Below, one piece after another: positions 22,294 to 33,500 of a stretch of DNA of 64,000 nt; the stretch's first letter is position 1; each line of letters starts with the position of its first letter. The position numbers were made by a program, and so were the translations under genes. This DNA comes from Odiellus spinosus (lineage: Eukaryota > Arthropoda > Arachnida > Opiliones > Phalangiidae). The stretch is from positions 2,172,501 through 2,236,500 of the forward strand of contig OY987226.1 of the NCBI GenBank assembly GCA_963920705.1. Reading direction: 5' to 3'. The notes under the pieces were generated by a model. That model was not told the DNA's origin, made no database searches, and was given only the letters and a program-made list of their open reading frames with translations.

Positions 22294-23886
22294 CCAATTA
22301 ATCGTGGTCTTTTTTAAATGTTTTTTTTATTTTTATTTTTATAATAGGCCAAAAACCTTGTGGTTGTGTTTACACTATATATTTTTAATTTCAATGTTAT
22401 GACGTTAACAAATAATTAAAATAAACTTGAGAAGATAAAAACTGCAGGCGTAATTTCAAACGGGTGAAACTAAAAATAACTTTTTTCTTTTTTAATTTAT
22501 AAATGAGTAAAAATACACGTATCTTTCTTACTATTGTCGCCATCAAAGCTTGGGTTGATAAAAATACAGGTTAAACCTTCTCTGACGTCAACAACAAAAC
22601 CACGTGACTGTTCGTAATCCGGGCTTTATAATCAAAAACAATAGATGGTGCAAGGATCGATTTGTATAAATCTATTGATTTGCAGTAAAGTTTTAAATGA
22701 TCTATAGCTCTGGGAATTCAAGCTCAGATTCCGAACACGTCACGTTGTATTGCGATTGGCGTTAGGTGCTACTTAACCCCGTCTCTTTAACTAACTTTGG
22801 TCGCCATTAGTGGGACTTGATGGTTAAATTAGTTAATTAGAAATATGCAATAATTCAAATTCAATTAGACACTAATTTTAACCAAAAATATTGAAGGACC
22901 AGGTTTCAAATAAGGATGATACCTAATATTTTTGTAGTAAAGAAAAACGCGTGCCTAGAGCTAATGGGATCTTTAACCCAGTGGTGACTTTCTATTCTAG
23001 CCTCTAAAATATTAGTTTACATTCTCATGTATGTCGCGCCAAGACAGTGTCATGTCCTATTCATCATTGAACAATGAACTAATCATTTTAGTTAATTCGG
23101 GTACCAATTGTAGTGCGTATTTGTTGATCAAACTGTATAATTTCACTTTTAACCAATTGTGTATGGCCCGAACTCTAGTCGAGCTAGGAAGTCTAAAAAA
23201 AATTGCTGGCATAGGAATTTTGATATCTTACCGATGTAGTAAAGTTATCAATTTCTGTAATTTTCGATTTTCAACGACTATTGTGATTGGTGTTTTTCAT
23301 ATTTCCTAGCTAGAGTTACACTAAAATTCAAGTTGAGTTCTTTGTAAATAATGTAAACGCCAGGAATTTATATCCAACTGTCACTTTAACAAAGATAGTG
23401 GCCATTGTTAGTGACGAGTTGAACGCTAACCACCGGTTTTCTTAAGTTTCCTGATTATATATGAAGTAACTTGAACACTAGTTTTACGGTTGAAACAGAC
23501 AGTATGATTTACCGTTGAAACTGACAGTATTAAGTTAGAAAACCGAATATATCCGGACTACATGTTGAAATTAATTTTTATTATATCAAGCCTATAGGTT
23601 TTACAATTTTTAATGAGGTTCTATGAAGTGTATATTTAAGTCTAGTGCACAGTACTCAAAACAAGGGTTTACAGACGAATGAAGAAAGCAAATAAATACG
23701 ATAAATTTAATTTATTATCATTTCCCATTTTATTTACATTAAAAATGTTACCTAGGGAATGTCGTACAAATATAATTTGATTATAAAACAATTAAATTAT
23801 GTCCAACAGAACAAGTCGCTTAGTATAGTGCATAGTTGAGATACTAGCGTCATTGATTAAATTAAAAATCGAGTCATATTCATAAG
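22294..23886. other. Spacer between copies 2 and 3
   Basis: It carries about 115 bp (about 22,513-22,628, with TACACGTATCTTTCTTACTA) that is absent upstream of copies 1 and 3 but present upstream of copy 4. The 23,031-23,309 part with its 92-codon plus-strand open frame recurs unchanged at 26,470 and 29,977. The older form of that sequence downstream of copy 2 is disrupted, so I do not call it a gene. Confidence 0.55.
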
Positions 23887-25774
23887 TTAAGGATGAAGCA
23901 GCAGTGGTGAGGTTGAAAGAGTTCCATTAACTTCCATCGGGTCAAGTTCGAGTTGGCTGAAATCAATGTCGTCCGTTAATTCCACGAGTGATAGAAGTTT
24001 CATAGGCGAGGGGATATCTTCTGGTACATCCGTGGATTCTGTTCCAGAACCGAAAAAATAGAATTATACTACGCTTTATATATCGGAACCAAGAGATCAT
24101 ACGTACCACTGTTTCCTTTGTTCTTCAGTAACAGTGATAGGATGTCGTCCTTGCCGCCACCTTTCCCTTTCTTGTTCAACAACAGCGATAGGATGTCGTC
24201 CTTGCCGCCACCTTTCCCTTTCTTGTTCAACAACAGCGATAGGATGTCGCCCTTGCCGTCACCTTTGCCTTTCTTGTTCAGTAAGAGCGATAGGATGTCG
24301 TCAAATTCCTGGTCTTTCTTGCTGAACAAGAGCGTCATAATTTCGTCGAGCCCTTTGTCGTCAACTTTTGAACCTTTACAAGAGAAAAAAATATATATTA
24401 AATGAACATGCGAAGTTCCTCCTGCCCCATGAAAAAAATTGTGGAACAAGTTGTATTTAATCATTCAATACCGGAACCTAAAGTCGAGAGCTTCTCATAC
24501 GCTTCGATTTTGGCGAACAAGAGTGCCAAGGTTTCGAATAATTTCGTATCGTCCAAATCCGGACTAAATGGCACTTTGCATTTCACGTTCTTCCGTGTCT
24601 CGTCACAATTCTTTACGATGGTGACCGTGACGTTGATGGAATTGCGCTTATTGCCAACGTTTTGAACTCGAGTGAATCCAGAATGGTAGGGCAACGATAA
24701 AGATTGATGTTCGCTGGGTGTGACTAAAGCGTAGTTGATATCAGACGTCTTTAGTCCGGTTGTTGGCAGAGAAGGCCATTTCTGAAATCAAAATTGTTGG
24801 GTTTTAATTTCGCGCAGTTTATTCGAAACTTCGTGTCTTACCCAAGCTGGCAAAGATTTAGAAGGAACGTATGTTTTAAGCGGGGCAAAGGTTGGATAGA
24901 CTAATGGCTGAATCTGGATGGATTTCACGGGCAATGGCTTCAAAGATGGTAAGACGAATGGCTTAAACGTCGGCATGGGCCAAGATTTAACGGGGGCGAA
25001 AGTGGGAAGAGGTTTCAACGATGGAAGAACCAAGGGCTTGAACTGCGGTAACGACAAGGATTTAACTGGAAGTGGCTTCAAAGATGGAAAGACGAATGGC
25101 TTGTATTGGGGCATCGGCAAAGATTTAACTGGTAGTGGCTTCAAGGATGGAAAGACGAATGGCTTGTATTGAGGCATCGGCAAAGATTTAACTGGTAGTG
25201 GCTTCAAGGATGGAAAAACGAATGGCTTGTATTGGGGCATCGGCAAAGATTTCATCGGAGGCAACGTGGGGAATTTGTATGGAACAGGCTTGAAGACGGG
25301 TAACGGCGCCATTTTAGGATACTGGTAGATTGGATACTGATAGACGTATTTCACTGACTGGTAGACGGGTATGGATTTCATTTGCACCTGGGATTGTTTT
25401 AAAATTGCCATTTTATATTAAACAAAGACGGAAAGAAATTCAGGTGAAATCTTACTGGAGGATATCCGCATGGCCTGTATTTCGCAATCTGCATTTGGTT
25501 ATCATCGTAACACGGTGTTATTTCGTCGTAATGCTTGCTTTGCCTTGATTTCCCGTCATTTAGTTCGAAGATAGAATGTCTACTGATTTGTTGATTAGTA
25601 CCATTATGTAATATTTGTTGTAAACTCGTCTCGTTTCCGCCTGTAAGGGAATGGTACTCGAAAATTGAAGCAGAAGATTAATCACAGCTTCCCTGAATAC
25701 TTACCTTCTGTACTGGCCACTACAGCAACGACGAATCCGCAAAGAACCACGCTTATCATTGAAAAGTTACTCAT
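23887..25774 (-). CDS. Secreted Lys/Pro-rich modular repeat protein, copy 3 (509 aa, 6 exons)
   Basis: Exons: 25705-25774, 25456-25640, 24842-25387, 24472-24781, 24107-24373, 23887-24038, same phases as copy 2. Exons 1-2 and most of exon 3 follow copy 1 (three YKPFVFPSLKPLP units, same signal peptide). Exon 5 has five units ending LLLKNKGNS. A 3-bp deletion removes the last residue, so the protein ends LLLHP rather than HPA. The adjoining tract 20,957-25,002 is repeated at 27,903-31,948. The gene is a mosaic of copy-1-like and copy-2-like parts. Function unknown. Confidence 0.78.
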
Positions 25775-25852
25775 GATAATTGACTACCCGTCTTATTTTC
25801 AACTCCTTAAACGGCTCGACCTTTGATGATCGGTTTAGAAGACTGTTAAGGG

Positions 25853-25860
25853 TTTATATA
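25853..25860 (-). promoter_or_regulatory. TATA box of repeat-protein gene copy 3
   Basis: TATATAAA on the minus strand, 79 bp before the ATG at 25,774. Confidence 0.7.
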
Positions 25861-27325
25861 CCAATTAACCGTGGTCTTTTTTTAAATGTTTTTTTTTATA
25901 ATAGGCCAAAAACATTGTGGTTGTGTTTACACTATATATTTTTAATTTCAATGTTATGACGTTAACAAATAATTAAAATAAACTTGAGAAGATAAAAACT
26001 GCAGGGGTAATTTCAAACGGGTGAAACTAAAAATAACTTTTTTCTTTTTTAATTTATAAACGAGTAAAAAAAATCAAAAACAATAGATGGTGCAAGGATC
26101 GATTTGTATAAATCTATTGATTTGCAGTAAAGTTTTAAATGGTCGCGCTCTGGAAATTCAAACTCGGATTCCGAACACGTCACGTTGTATTGCGATTGGC
26201 GTTAGGTGCTACTTAACCCCGTCTCTTTACTAACTTTGGTCGCCATTAGTGGGACTTGATGGTTAAATTAGTTAATTAGAAATATGCAATAATTCAAATT
26301 CAATTAGACACTAATTTTAACCAAAAATATTCAAGGACCATGGTTCAAATAAGGATGATTCCTAATAATTTTGTAATACAGAAAAACGCGTGCCTAGAGC
26401 TAATGGGATCTTTAACCCAGTGGTGACTTTCTATTCTAGCCTCTAAAATATTAGTTTACATTCTCATGTATGTCGCGCCAAGACAGTGTCATGTCCTATT
26501 CATCATTGAACAATGAACTAATCATTTTAGTTAATTCGGGTACCAATTGTAGTGCGTATTTGTTGATCAAACTGTATAATTTCACTTTTAACCAATTGTG
26601 TATGGCCCGAACTCTAGTCGAGCTAGGAAGTCTAAAAAAAATTGCTGGCATAGGAATTTTGATATCTTACCGATGTAGTAAAGTTATCAATTTCTGTAAT
26701 TTTCGATTTTCAACGACTATTGTGATTGGTGTTTTTCATATTTCCTAGCTAGAGTTACACTAAAATTCAAGTTGAGTTCTTTGTAAATAATGTAAACGCC
26801 AGGAATTTATATCCAACTGTCACTTTAACAAAGATAGTGGCCATTGTTAGTGACGAGTTGAACGCTAACCACCGGTTTTCTTAAGTTTCCTGATTATATA
26901 TGAAGTAACTTGAACACTAGTTTTACGGTTGAAACAGACAGTATGATTTACCGTTGAAACTGACAGTATTAAGTTAGAAAACCGAATATATCCGGACTAC
27001 ATGTTGAAATTAATTTTTATTATATCAAGCCTATAGGTTTTACAATTTTTAATGAGGTTCTATGAAGTGTATATTTAAGTCTAGTGCACAGTACTCAAAA
27101 CAAGGGTTTACAGACGAATGAAGAAAGCAAATAAATACGATAAATTTAATTTATTATCATTTCCCATTTTATTTACATTAAAAATGTTACCTAGGGAATG
27201 TCGTACAAATATAATTTGATTATAAAACAATTAAATTATGTCCAACAGAACAAGTCGCTTAGTATAGTGCATAGTTGAGATACTAGCGTCATTGATTAAA
27301 TTAAAAATCGAGTCATATTCATAAG
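25861..27325. other. Spacer between copies 3 and 4 (chimeric)
   Basis: Up to about 26,395-26,479 it matches the spacer upstream of copy 1 (6,942 bp to the left). From there on it matches the spacer at 23,040 onwards (3,439 bp to the left). The switch marks a recombination junction. No independent gene was recognised. Confidence 0.6.
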
Positions 27326-29153
27326 TTAAGCCGGATGAAGCAGCAGTGGTGAGGTTGAAAGAGTTCCATTAACTTCCATCGGGTCAAGTTCGAGTTGGCT
27401 GAAATCAATGTCGTCCGTTAATTCCACGAGTGATAGAAGTTTCATAGGCGAGGGGATATCTTCTGGTACATCCGTGGATTCTGTTCCAGAACCGAAAAAA
27501 TAGAATTATACTACGCTTTATATATCGGAACCAAGAGATCATACGTACCACTGTTTCCTTTGTTCTTCAGTAACAGTGATAGGATGTCGTCCTTGCCGCC
27601 ACCTTTCCCTTTCTTGTTCAACAACAGCGATAGGATGTCGTCCTTGCCGCCACCTTTCCCTTTCTTGTTCAACAACAGCGATAGGATGTCGCCCTTGCCG
27701 TCACCTTTGCCTTTCTTGTTCAGTAAGAGCGATAGGATGTCGTCAAATTCCTGGTCTTTCTTGCTGAACAAGAGCGTCATAATTTCGTCGAGCCCTTTGT
27801 CGTCAACTTTTGAACCTTTACAAGAGAAAAAAATATATATTAAATGAACATGCGAAGTTCCTCCTGCCCCATGAAAAAAATTGTGGAACAAGTTGTATTT
27901 AATCATTCAATACCGGAACCTAAAGTCGAGAGCTTCTCATACGCTTCGATTTTGGCGAACAAGAGTGCCAAGGTTTCGAATAATTTCTTATCGTCCAAAT
28001 CCGGACTCGCTGGTACGTTGCATTTCACATTCTTCTGTGTCTCGTCACAATTCTTAACGATGGTGACCGTGACGTTGATGGAATTGCGCTTATTGCCAAC
28101 GTTTTGAACTTGAGTGAATCCAGAATGGTGGGGCAACGACAGAGATTGATGTTCGCTGGGTGTGACTAAAGCGTAGTTGATATCAGAAGTCTTCAGTCCG
28201 GTTGTTGGCAGAGAAGGCCATTTCTGAAATCAAAATTGTTCGGTTTTAATTTTGCTTAGTTTACTCGAAACTTCGTGCCTTACCCAAGCTGGCAAAGATT
28301 TAAGAGGAACGCATGTTTTAAGCGGGGCAAAGGTTGGATAGACTAATGGCTGAATCTGGATGGATTTCGCGGGCAATGGCTTCAAAGACGGAAAGACGAA
28401 TGGCTTGAACGTCGGCATGGGCCAAGATTTAACGGGGGCGAAAGTTGGAAAAGGTTTCAACGATGGAAGAACCAAGGGCTTGAACTGCGGCAACGCCAAG
28501 GATTTAACTGGTAGTGGCTTCAAAGATGGAAAGACGAATGGCTTGTATTGCGGCATCGGTAAAGATTTAACTGGTAGTGGCTTCAAGGATGGAAAAACGA
28601 ATGGTTTGTATTGGGGCATCGGCAAAGATTTCATCGGAGGCAACGTGGGGAATTTGTATGGAACAGGCTTGAAGACGGGTAACGGCGCCATTTTAGGATA
28701 CTGGTAGATTGGATACTGATAGACGTATTTCACTGGCTGGTAGACGGGGATGGATTTCATTTGCACCTGGGATTGTTTTAAAATTGCCATTTTATATTAA
28801 ACAAAGACGGAAAGAAATTCAGGTGACATCTTACCGGAGGATATCCGCATGGCCTGTATCTCGCAATCTGCATTTGGTTATCATCGTAACAAGGTGTTAT
28901 TTCGTCGTAATGCTTGCTTTGCCTTGATTTCCCGTCATTTAGTTCGAAGATAGAATGTCTACTGATTTGTTGATTAGTACCATTGTGTGATATTTGTTGT
29001 AAACTCGTCTCGTTTCCGCCTGTAAGGGAATGGTACTCGAAAATTGAAGCAGAAGATTAATCACAGCTTCCCTGAATACTTACCTTCTGTACTGGCCACT
29101 ACAGCAACGATGAATCCGCAAAGAACCACGCTTATCATTGAAAAGTAACTCAT
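27326..29153 (-). CDS. Secreted Lys/Pro-rich modular repeat protein, copy 4 (489 aa, 6 exons)
   Basis: Exons: 29084-29153, 28835-29019, 28284-28766, 27914-28223, 27549-27815, 27326-27480, phases as in the other copies. The exon 3 and 4 protein segments are identical to copy 2 (two YKPFVFPSLKPLP units). Exon 5 is identical in protein to copy 3. Copy 4 is therefore a chimera of a copy-2 front and a copy-3 back, with the switch near intron 4 (about 27,900). It ends HPA, unlike copy 3. Function unknown. Confidence 0.78.
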
Positions 29154-29231
29154 GATAATAGACTACCCGTATTATTTTCAACTCCTTAAACGGCTCGACC
29201 TTTGATGATCGTTTTAGAAGACTGTTAAGGG

Positions 29232-29239
29232 TTTATATA
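29232..29239 (-). promoter_or_regulatory. TATA box of repeat-protein gene copy 4
   Basis: TATATAAA on the minus strand, 79 bp before the ATG at 29,153. Confidence 0.7.
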
Positions 29240-30832
29240 CCAATTAATCGTGGTCTTTTTTAAATGTTTTTTTTATTTTTATTTTTATAATAGGCCAAAA
29301 ACCTTGTGGTTGTGTTTACACTATATATTTTTAATTTCAATGTTATGACGTTAACAAATAATTAAAATAAACTTGAGAAGATAAAAACTGCAGGCGTAAT
29401 TTCAAACGGGTGAAACTAAAAATAACTTTTTTCTTTTTTAATTTATAAATGAGTAAAAATACACGTATCTTTCTTACTATTGTCGCCATCAAAGCTTGGG
29501 TTGATAAAAATACAGGTTAAACCTTCTCTGACGTCAACAACAAAACCACGTGACTGTTCGTAATCCGGGCTTTATAATCAAAAACAATAGATGGTGCAAG
29601 GATCGATTTGTATAAATCTATTGATTTGCAGTAAAGTTTTAAATGATCTATAGCTCTGGGAATTCAAGCTCAGATTCCGAACACGTCACGTTGTATTGCG
29701 ATTGGCGTTAGGTGCTACTTAACCCCGTCTCTTTAACTAACTTTGGTCGCCATTAGTGGGACTTGATGGTTAAATTAGTTAATTAGAAATATGCAATAAT
29801 TCAAATTCAATTAGACACTAATTTTAACCAAAAATATTGAAGGACCAGGTTTCAAATAAGGATGATACCTAATATTTTTGTAGTAAAGAAAAACGCGTGC
29901 CTAGAGCTAATGGGATCTTTAACCCAGTGGTGACTTTCTATTCTAGCCTCTAAAATATTAGTTTACATTCTCATGTATGTCGCGCCAAGACAGTGTCATG
30001 TCCTATTCATCATTGAACAATGAACTAATCATTTTAGTTAATTCGGGTACCAATTGTAGTGCGTATTTGTTGATCAAACTGTATAATTTCACTTTTAACC
30101 AATTGTGTATGGCCCGAACTCTAGTCGAGCTAGGAAGTCTAAAAAAAATTGCTGGCATAGGAATTTTGATATCTTACCGATGTAGTAAAGTTATCAATTT
30201 CTGTAATTTTCGATTTTCAACGACTATTGTGATTGGTGTTTTTCATATTTCCTAGCTAGAGTTACACTAAAATTCAAGTTGAGTTCTTTGTAAATAATGT
30301 AAACGCCAGGAATTTATATCCAACTGTCACTTTAACAAAGATAGTGGCCATTGTTAGTGACGAGTTGAACGCTAACCACCGGTTTTCTTAAGTTTCCTGA
30401 TTATATATGAAGTAACTTGAACACTAGTTTTACGGTTGAAACAGACAGTATGATTTACCGTTGAAACTGACAGTATTAAGTTAGAAAACCGAATATATCC
30501 GGACTACATGTTGAAATTAATTTTTATTATATCAAGCCTATAGGTTTTACAATTTTTAATGAGGTTCTATGAAGTGTATATTTAAGTCTAGTGCACAGTA
30601 CTCAAAACAAGGGTTTACAGACGAATGAAGAAAGCAAATAAATACGATAAATTTAATTTATTATCATTTCCCATTTTATTTACATTAAAAATGTTACCTA
30701 GGGAATGTCGTACAAATATAATTTGATTATAAAACAATTAAATTATGTCCAACAGAACAAGTCGCTTAGTATAGTGCATAGTTGAGATACTAGCGTCATT
30801 GATTAAATTAAAAATCGAGTCATATTCATAAG
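29240..30832. other. Spacer between copies 4 and 5
   Basis: It matches the spacer between copies 2 and 3 at a constant offset of 6,946 bp, including the 115-bp insert and the 92-codon open frame. No independent gene was recognised. Confidence 0.6.
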
Positions 30833-32594
30833 TTAAGGATGAAGCAGCAGTGGTGAGGTTGAAAGAGTTCCATTAACTTCCATCGGGTCAAGTTCGAGTT
30901 GGCTGAAATCAATGTCGTCCGTTAATTCCACGAGTGATAGAAGTTTCATAGGCGAGGGGATATCTTCTGGTACATCCGTGGATTCTGTTCCAGAACCGAA
31001 AAAATAGAATTATACTACGCTTTATATATCGGAACCAAGAGATCATACGTACCACTGTTTCCTTTGTTCTTCAGTAACAGTGATAGGATGTCGTCCTTGC
31101 CGCCACCTTTCCCTTTCTTGTTCAACAACAGCGATAGGATGTCGTCCTTGCCGCCACCTTTCCCTTTCTTGTTCAACAACAGCGATAGGATGTCGCCCTT
31201 GCCGTCACCTTTGCCTTTCTTGTTCAGTAAGAGCGATAGGATGTCGTCAAATTCCTGGTCTTTCTTGCTGAACAAGAGCGTCATAATTTCGTCGAGCCCT
31301 TTGTCGTCAACTTTTGAACCTTTACAAGAGAAAAAAATATATATTAAATGAACATGCGAAGTTCCTCCTGCCCCATGAAAAAAATTGTGGAACAAGTTGT
31401 ATTTAATCATTCAATACCGGAACCTAAAGTCGAGAGCTTCTCATACGCTTCGATTTTGGCGAACAAGAGTGCCAAGGTTTCGAATAATTTCGTATCGTCC
31501 AAATCCGGACTAAATGGCACTTTGCATTTCACGTTCTTCCGTGTCTCGTCACAATTCTTTACGATGGTGACCGTGACGTTGATGGAATTGCGCTTATTGC
31601 CAACGTTTTGAACTCGAGTGAATCCAGAATGGTAGGGCAACGATAAAGATTGATGTTCGCTGGGTGTGACTAAAGCGTAGTTGATATCAGACGTCTTTAG
31701 TCCGGTTGTTGGCAGAGAAGGCCATTTCTGAAATCAAAATTGTTGGGTTTTAATTTCGCGCAGTTTATTCGAAACTTCGTGTCTTACCCAAGCTGGCAAA
31801 GATTTAGAAGGAACGTATGTTTTAAGCGGGGCAAAGGTTGGATAGACTAATGGCTGAATCTGGATGGATTTCACGGGCAATGGCTTCAAAGATGGTAAGA
31901 CGAATGGCTTAAACGTCGGCATGGGCCAAGATTTAACGGGGGCGAAAGTAGGAAAAGGTTTCAACGATGGAAGAACCAAGGGCTTGAACTGCGGCAACGC
32001 CAAGGATTTAACTGGTAGTGGCTTCAAAGATTTAAAGACGAATGGCTTGTATTGCGGCATTGGCAAAGATTTCATCGGAGGCAACGTGGGGAATTTGTAT
32101 GGAACAGGCTTGAAGACGGGTAACGGCGCCATTTTAGGATACTGGTAGATTGGATACTGATAGACGTATTTCACTGGCTGGTAGACAGGGATGGATTTCA
32201 TTTGCACCTGGGATTGTTTTAAAATTGCCATTTTATATTAAACAAAGATGGAAAGAAATTCAGGTGAAATCTTACCGGAGGATAGCCGCATGGCCTGTAT
32301 CTCGCAATCAGCATTTGGTTATCATCGTAACACGGTGTTATTTCGTCGTAATGCTTGCTTTGCCTTGATTTCCCGTCATTTAGTTCGAAGATAGAATGTC
32401 TACTGATTTGTTGATTAGTACCATTATGTAATATTTGTTGTAAACTCGTCTCGTTTCCGCCTGCAAGGGAATGGTACTCGAAGATTGAAGCAGAAGATTA
32501 ATCACAGCTTCCCTGACTACTTACCTTCTGTACTGGCCACTACAGCAACGATGAATCCGCAAAGAATCACAGTTATCATTGAAAGATAACCCAT
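30833..32594 (-). CDS. Secreted Lys/Pro-rich modular repeat protein, copy 5 (467 aa, 6 exons)
   Basis: Exons: 32525-32594, 32276-32460, 31788-32207, 31418-31727, 31053-31319, 30833-30984, same phases. Exons 4-6 and the 3' part of exon 3 repeat copy 3 at an offset of 6,946 bp. The rest of exon 3 is copy-2-like and has a single YKPFVF unit with a P-to-K change (YKPFVFKSLKPLP). The signal peptide is the most diverged (ITVILCGFIVAVVA) and the start sits in CCATGG. The promoter side also differs most, so this is probably the oldest front end, at the edge of the array. Function unknown. Confidence 0.78.
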
Positions 32595-32674
32595 GGTACT
32601 TGACTTCAGCGAAAGACCGAACTAACTTACAAAACGATTCGACCTTTGATGATCGATTATGAAGACTGTGAGGG

Positions 32675-32682
32675 TTTATATA
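32675..32682 (-). promoter_or_regulatory. TATA box of repeat-protein gene copy 5
   Basis: TATATAAA on the minus strand, 81 bp before the ATG at 32,594. Confidence 0.7.
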
Positions 32683-33112
32683 CCAATTAATCATGGTCTT
32701 TATTTTTTAAATATTCTCATAATAGGCCAAAAAACACACTCAAAGGGACAGAAATTAAAAATTGTTGAAATCTCATTTTAAAGGGAAACTGAAAGCTAAC
32801 TTTATTGAATTTATTTTCTGATTGGTTCTATTTTATACTTCACTTACATTTTAACTTTACCAAACTTTAGAAATTAATTTAAATATTTAGAACGTATCCA
32901 ATAATTTAAAAAAAATCTGGAATTCGTTTTTGGCATCCGGTGATTCTAAAAATAAATTCAAAAGCTGTTCCAATTTTAGCTGCTTCCTTCCCTTTAATAC
33001 TTTTGGATGTACTAGTTAATGTTTCTGTTATTTCTCCTATATTTTCCTTTGCGTTATTTCTAGTTTATTGTCATATTATTCGCTTTCTAAAATTCCGATT
33101 TTTTTCCAATCG
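32683..33112. other. AT-rich sequence between the gene array and the satellite block
   Basis: No gene was recognised. The last six bases (33,107-33,112, CAATCG) are repeated right after the block, at 49,226-49,231. Confidence 0.6.
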
Positions 33113-33500
33113 CAGGGTGACCACTTTTCCTATATTTCCTATTTTTTCCTATATTTTCACCTCCTTCCTATTTTCTCCTATAATTTAATGGCAATTCCTA
33201 TAATCTCCTATATTTCTACACAAAATCTCTAGTTAAGGGTAAAGTTCTGAACCATACAGTCAGCTGTGGCTGTATAAGATTATACATATAAATTCCATAC
33301 TATTTAAGCAATTGGATCGTATTAAAACCGTGTTTAAACCGGTGGCGAGAGTTGTGACGCGATAATAAACATGGTTCCTACTTTTAATTAATTATTTTCC
33401 TATTTTATCATATATTTTACACTTATTTCTTCCTATATTTTCCTATATTTCGCAAAGAAATTTCCTATATAGGATTTTCAAATTTTCAGTGGTCACCCTG
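33113..33500 (+). mobile_element. 388-bp MITE (TATATTTCC family), left copy
   Basis: The ends are CAGGGTGACCACT and its exact inverted form AGTGGTCACCCTG. Next to each end are sub-repeats of the type TTTCCTATATTTCC. The interior has CAGTCAGCTGTGGCTGTA and TTTAAACCGGTGG, shared with the right copy. The satellite starts directly after its last base. Confidence 0.92.

Larger units (their letters stand above)
20957..25002. repeat. 4.05-kb direct duplication, left copy
   Basis: It recurs at 27,903-31,948, exactly 6,946 bp to the right. Every segment I compared was identical: exon 3 of copy 2 with copy 4, the 92-codon spacer frame, and exons 4 and 5 of copy 3 with copy 5. The match breaks at about 25,002/31,948 inside exon 3 and at about 20,956/27,902 in intron 4. 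Confidence 0.85.
27903..31948. repeat. 4.05-kb direct duplication, right copy
   Basis: Partner of 20,957-25,002. It covers the front of copy 4, the spacer and the back of copy 5. Near-identity means either a very recent duplication, gene conversion, or an assembly duplication. Confidence 0.85.

Noticed and set aside
23031-23309. 92-codon plus-strand open frame present unchanged three times (also 26,470 and 29,977)
   Set aside because: It is identical only because the spacer was recently duplicated. The older version of the same spacer near 19,540 is diverged and interrupted.
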